Below the pieces are notes generated by a model. The model searched no databases. It had not been told where the DNA came from and was given only the letters and a program-made list of their open reading frames with translations. This document shows, in pieces, positions 21,896 to 29,585 of a DNA stretch of 64,000 bases. The stretch is from positions 186,001-250,000 of IMG/VR virus record IMGVR_UViG_3300005613_000002; one strand, written 5' to 3'. Every line of letters starts with the position of its first letter. The stretch's first letter is position 1. The stretch is from a virus. A program made the position numbers and the translations under genes.

Positions 21896-22039
21896 ATGAA
21901 CGATAAATCAAGAGACTGGTGGAACATGCAATCTTTAGATAACCAAATCTGGTTATTAATGAAACATGGGTTTGAAAACTTTAATCCTAAGAATGTGAAA
22001 CTTGAACAAATATCAAAATTATATAAATTAGAGCATTAA
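21896..22039 (+). CDS. small hypothetical protein, 47 aa
   Basis: A short frame with four Trp/aromatic residues (SRDWWNMQSLDNQIWLLMKH) at the N-terminus. Fills the space between neighbour and terminator; starts after an AAATATC leader. Confidence 0.65.
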   Translation: MNDKSRDWWNMQSLDNQIWLLMKHGFENFNPKNVKLEQISKLYKLEH

Positions 22040-22046
22040 ACTTATA

Positions 22047-22086
22047 AACTGAAAGCTCAGACCCTAGTAAGAACAACTTTCAGTTT
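22047..22086 (+). terminator. hairpin terminator
   Basis: AAACTGAAAG pairs perfectly with CTTTCAGTTT around a 20-nt loop; weak T tract after it. Confidence 0.65.
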
Positions 22087-22131
22087 AATAGAATAATGTA
22101 CGTTTTACTTACAGATTAATAATTTTAAACT

Positions 22132-22599
22132 ATGATTAAATATATTAAAGGTGATGCAACATCACCAGTAGGAGAAGGAAATAAAGTAATAGCACATATT
22201 TCTAATGATGTTGGTGGTTGGGGTGCAGGTTTCGTATTAGCATTATCCAAGAGGTGGATACAACCTGAAGCACATTATCGTGCTGAAGCTAAAAAACTAA
22301 CCAAAGAGAACCCATACTTAACTCTGGGTGATGTACAGTTTGTACAAGTTGAAAATAATATTGTTGTTGCTAATATGATAGGACAACACCTAACTGTCTC
22401 AAGAACAAAAGAAACCCCAATTAGATATGAAGCAGTTAAAAAATGCTTAGAAGAAGTAAATGAATTCTGTATGTTAAATAACGCAACACTTCATGCACCA
22501 AGATTCGGTTCAGGTTTAGCTGGTGGTGATTGGAATAAGATTGAAGCAATCATTAATTCCACAATGTCCGTTGATGTTACTATATACGATTTTAATTAA
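22132..22599 (+). CDS. macro-domain protein (ADP-ribose binding/hydrolase type), 155 aa
   Basis: The fold is recognisable from start to end: MIKYIKGDATSP, VIAHISNDVGGWGAGFV, VVANMIGQHL and HAPRFGSGLAGGDWNKIEAII. It is a stand-alone macro domain closest in style to the TARG1/Appr-1-p processing group, whose catalytic Asp would fit the GGDW position. Such proteins bind or remove ADP-ribose or its derivatives. In a phage this could counter ADP-ribosylation or NAD-derived defence signals (inference). Usual length for the family. No TTGTAAC promoter directly upstream. Confidence 0.88.
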   Translation: MIKYIKGDATSPVGEGNKVIAHISNDVGGWGAGFVLALSKRWIQPEAHYRAEAKKLTKENPYLTLGDVQFVQVENNIVVANMIGQHLTVSRTKETPIRYEAVKKCLEEVNEFCMLNNATLHAPRFGSGLAGGDWNKIEAIINSTMSVDVTIYDFN

Positions 22600-22633
22600 A
22601 AAAGGTTACAAATATTATTAACTAAAAACTTAT

Positions 22634-22918
22634 ATGAGTAGAATTGTTAATTACAAAGACGATAGATTATGTTTCGTTTCAGGATTAGATCATGTTTTAG
22701 GAAAGTTTATTCAACTATATGATAACGAAATTGAAACACCTGATGGTGAAGGAATTGTTTTAGATTGGACTGAACGTTTCGGAATATCAATTAACCTAAC
22801 TGGAGAATCAATAAGTAATAATGAACATGAAGTTCTAATGATGATTAGTAAATATCTCTCAAAACATAACAAAGAATTAATCATTATTACTGCCGAACAA
22901 CAAAACAATCTAAATTAA
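22634..22918 (+). CDS. hypothetical protein, 94 aa
   Basis: Not recognised. Acidic, mixed alpha/beta, with CFVSGLDHVLGKFIQLYDN and a helix LMMISKYLSKHNKELIII. Follows the macro-domain gene after a TTTTAATTAAAAA spacer. Confidence 0.75.
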   Translation: MSRIVNYKDDRLCFVSGLDHVLGKFIQLYDNEIETPDGEGIVLDWTERFGISINLTGESISNNEHEVLMMISKYLSKHNKELIIITAEQQNNLN

Positions 22919-22999
22919 TCATAAGCCGAATGTAATTCATATTGATATTTTTATTACATTTACATTACGATAAAATAATTCCAATAATTAGAGAGATAT

Positions 23000-23464
23000 A
23001 TGACTAGAAGAAAAAAAGAATACTCCCCTGAAGAAAACACAACATTTAATACTACCAATAATTATAACATAGAACTAGAGTTTAACCTTATCAATCATGA
23101 TAAAGAATTATCAGATGCTGAAGATGCTATCGAAACATTAAAGCTGAAGGTCATTGAAATTATTATTAATGAAACCTTAGACGATAATGTACATGAAGAA
23201 TTCTATGAGGAAATAATGAGAGTGCTCGACTATACAGGTAGACTATCAATGCAAATATTCGCAATTAATGACTTGCTTGAAGAACAATACCTGAAGAAAT
23301 ATAAAAACGCTCCTGCAATGGCTAAAGAATTATGGCTTAACCATTATGAACAATTACACCAACCATATAACAAAATTAAAAATAGATGCTTTAAACTCTT
23401 AGATCGTTTAGATAATGGTTATGTCGCATTGTACGATAAGAACCCTCCTAACTGGAATCCATAA
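23000..23464 (+). CDS. helical hypothetical protein, 154 aa
   Basis: Not recognised. N-terminal basic/Asn-rich part, then amphipathic helices (HDKELSDAEDAIETLKLKVI, HEEFYEEIMRVLDYTGRLSM). Last rightward gene of the window; preceded by AGAGAGATAT, an unusual purine-rich leader. Terminator at 23519. Confidence 0.75.
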   Translation: MTRRKKEYSPEENTTFNTTNNYNIELEFNLINHDKELSDAEDAIETLKLKVIEIIINETLDDNVHEEFYEEIMRVLDYTGRLSMQIFAINDLLEEQYLKKYKNAPAMAKELWLNHYEQLHQPYNKIKNRCFKLLDRLDNGYVALYDKNPPNWNP

Positions 23465-23518
23465 TGTACAATCTAAAAAATAATTGTAGTTCATCACATT
23501 AATGCTACAGTGTTCTCG

Positions 23519-23557
23519 AATGTCCAGTTTATTTAATTATTTACTGGACATTTTTTA
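23519..23557 (+). terminator. strong terminator ending the rightward half
   Basis: AATGTCCAGT pairs perfectly with ACTGGACATT around a 14-nt loop, then TTTTATT. Confidence 0.88.
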
Positions 23558-23561
23558 TTCA

Positions 23562-23620
23562 CCATTGTACACAAACTCTACAACACCCATTGTACACCTA
23601 ATATATTTTACCATTGTACG
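23562..23620. repeat. three direct repeats CCATTGTAC
   Basis: CCATTGTACAC at 23562 and 23588 and CCATTGTACG at 23611, spacing 26 and 23 bases; a fourth ATTGTACACC lies at 23850. They sit in the gene-free strand-switch zone. Iteron-like or a protein-binding array. Confidence 0.6.
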
Positions 23621-23969
23621 AAGATACATTCCCAGAGGGTGTTAACCTTTATCTAAAATAAATAAAGTAACCCCTAAGTTTATAGTTATTTATAAAATAT
23701 TATAAAATTAAGTTTCTATAAAAAATATCTATAAGGAAAGTTTGGCGTGTGGGGACTACATTTTCTTGATTTTACCATAAAAACCATTATTTTTCTTCCA
23801 TTTCATGACACAATCTTCCATTTTAAACCTTCAATTTACTGAAAGATGTATTGTACACCGTCTAACTACCTGATAATCAGTAGTACCATTATATTATAAA
23901 ATAGTACAAAATATTACAGTTTTTTAGGGTTATGGTACAGTTAAAGTTAGGTTATGTTTATATTAAATT
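23621..23969. other. gene-free convergent zone
   Basis: About 350 bases between the last rightward and last leftward gene. No frame or promoter motif found. It holds an AT-rich stretch (23690-23740), an isolated G-rich patch GGCGTGTGGGG near 23744, and an ATTGTACACC motif at 23850. It could be an origin, a packaging or a regulatory site; nothing decides between these. Confidence 0.4.
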
Positions 23970-24104
23970 TTAGATATATTCCTCACCACATTTATATATC
24001 TTAGTTTTAAGTCCTAATTCATTATAGACATCATGTTTAAATAATCTACCATTAAAGTTACAATTATTACATTTAGGATGTAAGAACCTCCAAAAATTCA
24101 TCAT
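23970..24104 (-). CDS. small CxxC protein, 44 aa
   Basis: Frame starting MMNFWRFLHPKCNNCNFNG with one CxxC and a later single Cys (YKCGEEYI). Two ATGs in tandem; its start lies 2 bases after the upstream stop. Last gene of the leftward region. Probably binds zinc, perhaps as a dimer. Confidence 0.65.
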   Translation of the reverse strand: MMNFWRFLHPKCNNCNFNGRLFKHDVYNELGLKTKIYKCGEEYI

Positions 24105-24106
24105 AA

Positions 24107-24436
24107 TCACAATGAATTTAATTTTACTTTTCCTTTAACAACATTTATTTTATCTTTATTCTTTTCACCAATTTTGATATCTAAATCATATTCTCTGGAA
24201 AGCAGCATATTGTTTGCATCTTCTTTAGTTATTATTTTTAAGAATTCATTAGTCATACCAGAGTGTTCATGAATATCTTTATAAATTTTATCACCTATTA
24301 GATACTCAAGATCATATTTAAGTTCTTTATTGTCACCTCTGTCTGCTTTTCTGACATTTCTTATTATACCTAATCCATATGCACCTCTTTCAATATGGTG
24401 TACTAGTTGACCATCTTTAATGTATTTTCTATTCAT
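24107..24436 (-). CDS. hypothetical protein, 109 aa
   Basis: Not recognised. The first half reads as a small beta barrel (KDGQLVHHIERGAYGLGIIRNV), similar in style to KOW/SH3-like folds, followed by an acidic stretch and a basic tail. Confidence 0.75.
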   Translation of the reverse strand: MNRKYIKDGQLVHHIERGAYGLGIIRNVRKADRGDNKELKYDLEYLIGDKIYKDIHEHSGMTNEFLKIITKEDANNMLLSREYDLDIKIGEKNKDKINVVKGKVKLNSL

Positions 24437-24484
24437 GATTATTAATTAAAATTATATTTATTTATATACCTATAACTACAAAAA

Positions 24485-24841
24485 TTATGAGTTATAGAAG
24501 TTAACTATTTTAGAATACATATCTTTAATAGTAGTCCATTTAACTGGAACTTTTTGCATATAGTATTCATTGTTATCGTCATTATTGCAAGTATTACATT
24601 CGCCACAATCACAATATTCATTGTTTGCTATTTCGATTGTTTCATTTATTTCTCCACAGAGCAGGTTTTTAGCTCCATTTTCGACAGTTAAGCTAGTGGG
24701 TAATAGATTTAGGTCTTTAACAACATTTATTGCGTCATTAATAGCTTTTACATAACCTTCTCTAAATTTAGAGTCTTCGTTATGTTCGTTAACTTCTCTA
24801 TCTATTTTTAATTGTTTAAATTTCTTTTCTGCTATATTCAT
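24485..24841 (-). CDS. hypothetical protein with Cys cluster, 118 aa
   Basis: N-terminal helix, then a central CDCGECNTCNNDDNNEYY cluster (about residues 78-95) that could bind a metal. Acidic around the cluster. Family unknown. Confidence 0.78.
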   Translation of the reverse strand: MNIAEKKFKQLKIDREVNEHNEDSKFREGYVKAINDAINVVKDLNLLPTSLTVENGAKNLLCGEINETIEIANNEYCDCGECNTCNNDDNNEYYMQKVPVKWTTIKDMYSKIVNFYNS

Positions 24842-24858
24842 ATTTTTAATTAAGAATA

Positions 24859-25224
24859 TTAACGAGTAATGAATCTATCTGGGATTACAAAATAGTTATT
24901 GATTGGACTTCCAAATATTTTTCTACAATCATCAATTATTGTTTTATCGAATTTCATTTTTACAATTCTTCCAGTTGGGAGTTTATATTTACGTTTAGTT
25001 AGAATACAGACGGATAAATCATTTCCAATTGCATCGACTAAAAATGGTTGATTATATTCGATAACTTGGTTTAGAGTTATTTTGCTTTTATCTTCATCTG
25101 TTTTATAGAAAAAATCGATATCGTTTCTTGTATGAGCTTTTATAAGACCACCGTTATTTATTGTTTCATAGGTTAGGGTTTTGATGAATCTTTTTAATCC
25201 TTCATAATCTATAATGTAGTTCAT
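24859..25224 (-). CDS. hypothetical protein, 121 aa
   Basis: Not recognised. Mixed alpha/beta with TYETINNGGLIKAHTRNDIDF and CILTKRKYKLPTGRIVKMKFD; basic C-terminus. Confidence 0.78.
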   Translation of the reverse strand: MNYIIDYEGLKRFIKTLTYETINNGGLIKAHTRNDIDFFYKTDEDKSKITLNQVIEYNQPFLVDAIGNDLSVCILTKRKYKLPTGRIVKMKFDKTIIDDCRKIFGSPINNYFVIPDRFITR

Positions 25225-25245
25225 ATTAGATAGTTTTTATTGGAA

Positions 25246-25392
25246 TTATAATGTATCATAAGTTCCCAGATACTTATCGTTTATATGGACTTCTGCCTCT
25301 TTTTTATTTTCTTTAAAATAAATTGTTACTTTATCTTTATCTGTACCAACTAATTTTTGTATTGCTTCCAAAATATCTTCCCAGTATTCCAT
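25246..25392 (-). CDS. small hypothetical protein, 48 aa
   Basis: I start it at 25392 (MEYWEDILEAIQKLVGTDKD), eight bases after the stop of the gene at 25400-25510; the frame extends further upstream but would overlap that gene. Helix followed by two strands (VTIYFKENKKEAEVHI). Confidence 0.65.
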   Translation of the reverse strand: MEYWEDILEAIQKLVGTDKDKVTIYFKENKKEAEVHINDKYLGTYDTL

Positions 25393-25399
25393 ATAGTTT

Positions 25400-25510
25400 T
25401 TATTTATATAATTGAATATAATATCCATCAATACCTTTAACTACTTTACCGATTACCAACCAATCTCCAGTAGGTGCTTGTTCATAAACATATCTTCCTA
25501 TTTGTACCAT
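25400..25510 (-). CDS. small hypothetical protein, 36 aa
   Basis: Frame MVQIGRYVYEQAPTGDWLVI followed by a short beta-rich end (YYIQLYK). It fits exactly between its neighbours and uses the same ATAGTTTTTAATTAA-type spacing, which supports it as a real gene. Confidence 0.6.
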   Translation of the reverse strand: MVQIGRYVYEQAPTGDWLVIGKVVKGIDGYYIQLYK

Positions 25511-25519
25511 AGTTTTTAA

Positions 25520-25810
25520 TTAATAGTCAGCACTAATATGATATTTTTTATTTTTATATTCAATTTTTTCTACACGTCTTTCTATTTCATTTATTTCACC
25601 AACTGCATCGGTATTAAAATATATTGAAAAACTTCCTAGAAGGTTTAATTCATGGCAACGAACTAAATAGTTTAGAGTTTCTATTTGTAGTTCAGATAAT
25701 TCTTTTTCATCTAATTTAATAATATAACCAAAACCTTTATCTGGATTTTTAAATACATCTAAAAAGACATTTTGATTTACATTAAAATATATTCCTTTAA
25801 ATATTTGCAT
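25520..25810 (-). CDS. hypothetical protein, 96 aa
   Basis: Not recognised. Starts MQIFKGIYFNVNQNVFLDVF; a helix with LSELQIETLNYLVRCHELN; then beta strands. Operon member, preceded by a TTTTTAATTAAAA spacer. Confidence 0.75.
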   Translation of the reverse strand: MQIFKGIYFNVNQNVFLDVFKNPDKGFGYIIKLDEKELSELQIETLNYLVRCHELNLLGSFSIYFNTDAVGEINEIERRVEKIEYKNKKYHISADY

Positions 25811-25844
25811 AGTTTTTAATTAAAAGTTTAAGCACAAAATATTT

Positions 25845-26252
25845 TTACAAATTATCAAATTCAGGAATCCATCTATTTGGCATTCTTTTAAATTCCATGA
25901 TTGCTTTACTATTTTCATGTGAATATAAGCACCATTTACTCCATTTCTTTTTATTTGTTTTTCTACTTGGTTGCCAAATAGAATAATCATCATCATTATA
26001 AAACTTCCAAATATCTCTATGATTGGTTTTTATTTCATAACTTTCTGTATGTCTTAATGAAAGGTTTACGAAATATTTATAACCTTTTTCTTTTAGTGAT
26101 TCTAAATATTTTTCAACTTCTCTAAGATAACCTTTCACTAAGAAATTACCTTTATTGGAGTATACATAAGCTAGGGTATATGCACCACCATACCAACCTT
26201 TTTTACCATCAGGTTTGATTTCGATTACATTTTTCCAAGTTTTATTTTTCAT
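25845..26252 (-). CDS. conserved phage hypothetical protein, 135 aa
   Basis: The pattern GKKGWYGGAYTLAYVYSNKGNFLVKG, then EVEKYLESLKEKGYKYFVN, is familiar from unannotated phage proteins. C-terminal part is Trp/Lys-rich (KKKWSKWCLYSHENSKA). First gene behind the leader with repeats and hairpin at 26267-26359, so its expression may be attenuated. Confidence 0.8.
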   Translation of the reverse strand: MKNKTWKNVIEIKPDGKKGWYGGAYTLAYVYSNKGNFLVKGYLREVEKYLESLKEKGYKYFVNLSLRHTESYEIKTNHRDIWKFYNDDDYSIWQPSRKTNKKKWSKWCLYSHENSKAIMEFKRMPNRWIPEFDNL

Positions 26253-26266
26253 TTTTTTAAATTAAA

Positions 26267-26323
26267 AAGAGACATTATTATTGGATTAATTAAGCTTTCT
26301 ATATTTAATCACTAATGTCTCTT
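26267..26323 (-). terminator. hairpin with long loop in gene leader (attenuator-like)
   Basis: AAGAGACATTA and TAATGTCTCTT form an 11-bp stem enclosing a 35-nt loop. In the leftward transcript TCTTTTTAATTT follows, so it can terminate transcription 15 bases before the ATG of 25845-26252. Confidence 0.6.
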
Positions 26324-26359
26324 ATGGGTTAATTATGCTTTTTATATATAACCACTAAT
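26281..26359 (-). repeat. imperfect tandem duplication of 36 bases
   Basis: 26281-26316 and 26324-26359 agree at about 30 of 36 positions (shared GGxTTAATTAxGCTTT and CACTAAT). One copy is inside the loop of the hairpin, the other between promoter and hairpin. Confidence 0.7.
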
Positions 26360-26360
26360 T

Positions 26361-26392
26361 TATTATACGTAAAACATTAATAAATGTTACAA
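26361..26392 (-). promoter_or_regulatory. phage promoter
   Basis: Leftward TTGTAACATTTATTAATGTTTT then ACGTATAATA; drives the leader and 25845-26252. Confidence 0.8.
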
Positions 26393-26695
26393 TTTTAACA
26401 TATCAATTAATTCTGCTGTATTACAACCACCGCCATTATCATTTTCCCACCATACACCATCTTCTTTACTGTATGTATATTTCCAATTTTGTTTAGATGC
26501 TTTTGCTAATAAGTGATCGATGAAAACATTTTTTATTTCATCTTCAAGTTCTAACATTGCATCTAAAGTAGTTTGATATTCTGGTTGTTCTTTAATTTCT
26601 TCAATACTACAATAACTTTCATTGGTTCTATTAAGCATAGTTTTTATATGCTTATCAAGAATTTCTTTTTTTGTTTTTATTTTAATTTTACTCAT
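26387..26695 (-). CDS. hypothetical protein, 102 aa
   Basis: Not recognised. N-terminal Lys-rich helix, acidic middle (TLDAMLELEDEIKNVFIDHL), and a Trp/Gly-rich end (YSKEDGVWWENDNGGGC). Its start overlaps the upstream gene's stop by 8 bases; its own stop overlaps the promoter at 26361-26392. Confidence 0.8.
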   Translation of the reverse strand: MSKIKIKTKKEILDKHIKTMLNRTNESYCSIEEIKEQPEYQTTLDAMLELEDEIKNVFIDHLLAKASKQNWKYTYSKEDGVWWENDNGGGCNTAELIDMLKL

Positions 26696-27089
26696 GGTTA
26701 ATAGTATTAAATGCTTGTTTTAAATCGTTTTCAAATTGTTCTTTAGTTCTAACATCAAAATCATCATTCAACCAACATTTAACAAAATTACTCACATCAT
26801 TATTTGCTTTTGAATAATATGAGTCTGCTAAAGAGTTTCCATATGCTTTAATTGTTATAACTTCAATTTTACATTCAAATGAACCATATACGAATGTTAC
26901 TTTATATTCGAATATTTCTTCATCCTTATTTTCTTGTTCTTTTTTCCATGTAGTCCATCTTGGAACTATTCTTATGGCTCTACGTATTCCAGTTTGGAAA
27001 TAGTATTGGGTTTCTTCTGGAAGTTCTATTTCCTTTGAATCAATTTCTTTCTGTACGTATTCGTATTGTTTTAATTTTATTGTAGTCAT
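26688..27089 (-). CDS. hypothetical protein, 133 aa
   Basis: Beta-rich domain including PRWTTWKKEQENKDEEIFEY and SFECKIEVITIKAYG. The RWTxW motif also occurs in the proteins at 40789 and 49677, so these may share a domain. First gene after the promoter at 27105. Confidence 0.78.
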   Translation of the reverse strand: MTTIKLKQYEYVQKEIDSKEIELPEETQYYFQTGIRRAIRIVPRWTTWKKEQENKDEEIFEYKVTFVYGSFECKIEVITIKAYGNSLADSYYSKANNDVSNFVKCWLNDDFDVRTKEQFENDLKQAFNTINHE

Positions 27090-27104
27090 GATTTAAATTT
27101 TATT

Positions 27105-27136
27105 ATTTATACGTAAAAATAGTTATTTTGTTACAA
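27105..27136 (-). promoter_or_regulatory. phage promoter
   Basis: TTGTAACAAAATAACTATTTTT then ACGTATAAAT, leftward; 20 bases before the ATG at 27089. Overlaps the stop of the preceding gene. Confidence 0.8.
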
Positions 27137-27490
27137 TTATTCTTCATAACCACATTTTCTACATTTTGAAATTACACTACCAGTATCATAATCTGGATAC
27201 ATATCATGGTTACACTCTTTAGGTTTACAAATTTCTGCACCACCAAGGCATGATATATAATCAGAATCACCACCATAATCTGTACGTCTTATTGTTTTAA
27301 GTCTTCTACTATTTTCACCATTGGTTATTTTTTCATTTATACCAGTGATTAAAATAAAATTTCTATCGAAGATTATATGCCAGATAGCGTTTAGTCTTTG
27401 TTTAAATGGGTGAACTTCTCTAACATATGATTTATCATTTATATTAGATTTAGTTGTTGCAATATGATTTATATGGTTTTTATTACTCAT
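27137..27490 (-). CDS. putative zinc protein, 117 aa
   Basis: The C-terminal third has CLGGAEICKPKECNHDMY and a final SKCRKCGYEE, a four- to six-cysteine zinc pattern. The N-terminal half (RLNAIWHIIFDRNFILITG) has a hydrophobic strand. Family unknown. Confidence 0.78.
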   Translation of the reverse strand: MSNKNHINHIATTKSNINDKSYVREVHPFKQRLNAIWHIIFDRNFILITGINEKITNGENSRRLKTIRRTDYGGDSDYISCLGGAEICKPKECNHDMYPDYDTGSVISKCRKCGYEE

Positions 27491-27504
27491 GATTATCTTT
27501 TTAA

Positions 27505-27798
27505 TTAAGATTTATTGAATATATCACCAAACCCACTAAATGGATTATTTTTATCAAAACCTTTCCCAAAAGGATTATCTTTAAATATATCACCAAACAT
27601 TGAATTAATTTGACTATTTTCTTTATCACATTTATGGACTATTAATTGTTGAAAGTCTTTATATTTTCTTTTTAGAAACTTTTCAAATTCAACTTGTGCT
27701 TCTATGGAGTTTGATTTGTTTTTAACTATAGTTATTCCATTTTTTTTCAAGATGGAATTATTCTTTCCTTTTACGGTATATTCGATTTTATAGTCCAT
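27505..27798 (-). CDS. hypothetical protein with NPFG repeats, 97 aa
   Basis: Basic N-terminal domain, then a low-complexity tail with DNPFGKGFDKNNPFSGFGDIF. The Asn-Pro-Phe repetitions recall small phage proteins with glycine/phenylalanine-rich tails. Role unknown. Confidence 0.75.
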   Translation of the reverse strand: MDYKIEYTVKGKNNSILKKNGITIVKNKSNSIEAQVEFEKFLKRKYKDFQQLIVHKCDKENSQINSMFGDIFKDNPFGKGFDKNNPFSGFGDIFNKS

Positions 27799-27806
27799 GT
27801 TATGAT

Positions 27807-28244
27807 TTATTTCTTTGGTGATATTACATCATATCCTTCACTAAATAACCATTTAATACTATCCATCACATTATTAAATGTTAAATAATGGCTACGCATA
27901 CCCAGAGCAATTTGTCCTTGATACTGTTCATCATATCCTAATGCTTTACACATTGGGTTTATTTCATCTTCATTATCTAGTTTATGATAGATTGCTTTTA
28001 AACTATCACCAGAGACTTCATCTTTAGAATTTAGGTTTTGATCTAATTGAATTTGATTTAGTTTAAACTCAACCTCAGTCATTTTATCCCTAAGTTCTTT
28101 TCCTTTATCAATTCTTTCTGGTGTTTCTCTATAGCTATGGACATATGCCATTATAAATGCACCATCATAACATTCACCTAAGTGTTCGATATATTCTCTT
28201 TGGAGTTTGATATATTCTTGTTGTAATTTAATTTTATTTTTCAT
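27807..28244 (-). CDS. helical hypothetical protein, 145 aa
   Basis: Long helices (KNKIKLQQEYIKLQREYIEH; KGKELRDKMTEVEFKLNQIQ) suggest a coiled coil or four-helix bundle. The end has SIKWLFSEGYDVISPKK. Its start overlaps the preceding gene by 11 bases. Confidence 0.78.
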   Translation of the reverse strand: MKNKIKLQQEYIKLQREYIEHLGECYDGAFIMAYVHSYRETPERIDKGKELRDKMTEVEFKLNQIQLDQNLNSKDEVSGDSLKAIYHKLDNEDEINPMCKALGYDEQYQGQIALGMRSHYLTFNNVMDSIKWLFSEGYDVISPKK

Positions 28245-28614
28245 AATTCCATTTAATTATGTTAATACTTATTGGTTTCATTGTAATACTACTTGCCCAT
28301 TGAATTTTATTGTTAGAATTTGGGATTCTAACTACATGAAAGCTAGAATCAAATTCATCATACCCAATACAGGGAACTAATTCATGTGGAAGTTCAATAT
28401 TTATTGATGTCGGTTTCATGTTTTTTCTCAATAATAATTTACTTTCCCACAATTCACCTTCATAACAAATTTTATTTAATCCTTTTTCAGCATAATAACT
28501 ACCAACATTACAATCGTTTATCTTAGTATGGTCATCTTCATAATTAAACCTACAGTTCAAGCAGGTTTGTTTAGATTTCTTTTTGAAATATGATTTAAAA
28601 TTATTTTTTTTCAT
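28234..28614 (-). CDS. putative zinc-binding protein, 126 aa
   Basis: CLNCRFNYEDDHTKINDCNVGSYY near the N-terminus and a later Cys form a likely CxxC...C...C site (residues 17-47). The C-terminal half is beta-rich. Unknown function. Confidence 0.75.
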   Translation of the reverse strand: MKKNNFKSYFKKKSKQTCLNCRFNYEDDHTKINDCNVGSYYAEKGLNKICYEGELWESKLLLRKNMKPTSINIELPHELVPCIGYDEFDSSFHVVRIPNSNNKIQWASSITMKPISINIIKWNYEK

Positions 28615-28661
28615 TTCGTTTTATTGAGAGTTTATAGCAATTTTCTCTAACTCATTCAATA

Positions 28662-28952
28662 TTAATCGTTATTTAGTCTAATAATCATACTACCCCATTT
28701 ATTCGTACCTTTTTTATGTGGTAAACCTTTATAATGTAAAGTCATCCCTGTGAATTCACATTCTTTATTATTTAATGACTTTTTAAATAACCAATCTTTA
28801 GCTTCTTTTCTGATGATATCATTTTCATTATTACTATACCAACCAATACTGAGAATTAATTTACCTAATCTTAATTGTTTAAGTTTAGATTTCTTTTTAT
28901 GTCGTTTATTTCCGAATTCTTTAGTAATTCGAGCTAGTTCTTTTAAATTCAT
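28662..28952 (-). CDS. basic hypothetical protein, 96 aa
   Basis: Very basic N-terminal third (FGNKRHKKKSKLKQLRLGKL) then an alpha/beta part ending GSMIIRLNND. May bind nucleic acid; not recognised. Confidence 0.75.
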   Translation of the reverse strand: MNLKELARITKEFGNKRHKKKSKLKQLRLGKLILSIGWYSNNENDIIRKEAKDWLFKKSLNNKECEFTGMTLHYKGLPHKKGTNKWGSMIIRLNND

Positions 28953-28962
28953 CTTTCATGTA

Positions 28963-29136
28963 TTAAAATAAATTATCCCAATTTATTTGCCAGATAGCCA
29001 TATATATCATAAAGATAATAATTAATAGATGTATTACTATTGGTTTTAGTTTATTTTTCTTATTACTTCTAACTAATTTAATAAAATCATAAACGTTATA
29101 TAGAATTATAAGTATAAATAATATTAAGCAAATCAT
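28963..29136 (-). CDS. two-helix membrane protein, 57 aa
   Basis: Two hydrophobic stretches (ICLILFILIILYNVY and IVIHLLIIIFMIYMAIW) separated by a basic loop KLVRSNKKNKLK. The basic loop should lie in the cytoplasm. Starts four bases after the preceding stop. Confidence 0.7.
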   Translation of the reverse strand: MICLILFILIILYNVYDFIKLVRSNKKNKLKPIVIHLLIIIFMIYMAIWQINWDNLF

Positions 29137-29140
29137 AGTT

Positions 29141-29293
29141 TTAAGTTTTAAATATTAATTTAAACAGACCAATGAAACCAACTACAATGGATAATAATGT
29201 TGTTGAAATTAACAAGTAGAAGATAACAGTACCTGCTGCACTTATCTTTACTCTTTCTATCCATTTTTCAAATCTTATGATATATTTTTTCAT
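29141..29293 (-). CDS. small single-pass membrane protein, 50 aa
   Basis: Basic, amphipathic first half (KKYIIRFEKWIERVK) and a membrane helix (TVIFYLLISTTLLSIVVGFIG). Sits in tandem with another small membrane protein, so the two may form a complex. Confidence 0.7.
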   Translation of the reverse strand: MKKYIIRFEKWIERVKISAAGTVIFYLLISTTLLSIVVGFIGLFKLIFKT

Positions 29294-29298
29294 AGTTT

Positions 29299-29565
29299 TT
29301 AATTAATATTTGTTAGTATTTCTTTAGCTTTTTTCTGATATACATTAGCAAATTTTGATAATTCTTTTTCTTTAACCAATTCCTTTAAGAACTTAATTAA
29401 AGTTTTAATGTGTTTAGGTTGGGATGGTAATTTATTAAATTCATCTCTGAATTCACGTAAATCTTTTAATCTCATGTGACCATATGTTGTTAGAGTAAAT
29501 TCTCCAGAATTTTCCCAACCCTCCAACTTTTTAATTTCTCTATTTACTTTAGTTATGTATTTCAT
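29299..29565 (-). CDS. basic helical protein, 88 aa
   Basis: Repeated basic amphipathic helices (NREIKKLEGWENSGEFTL, LIKFLKELVKEKELSKFANV). Not recognised. Confidence 0.78.
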   Translation of the reverse strand: MKYITKVNREIKKLEGWENSGEFTLTTYGHMRLKDLREFRDEFNKLPSQPKHIKTLIKFLKELVKEKELSKFANVYQKKAKEILTNIN

Positions 29566-29585
29566 AGATTTGTTTTCAAAATTAA

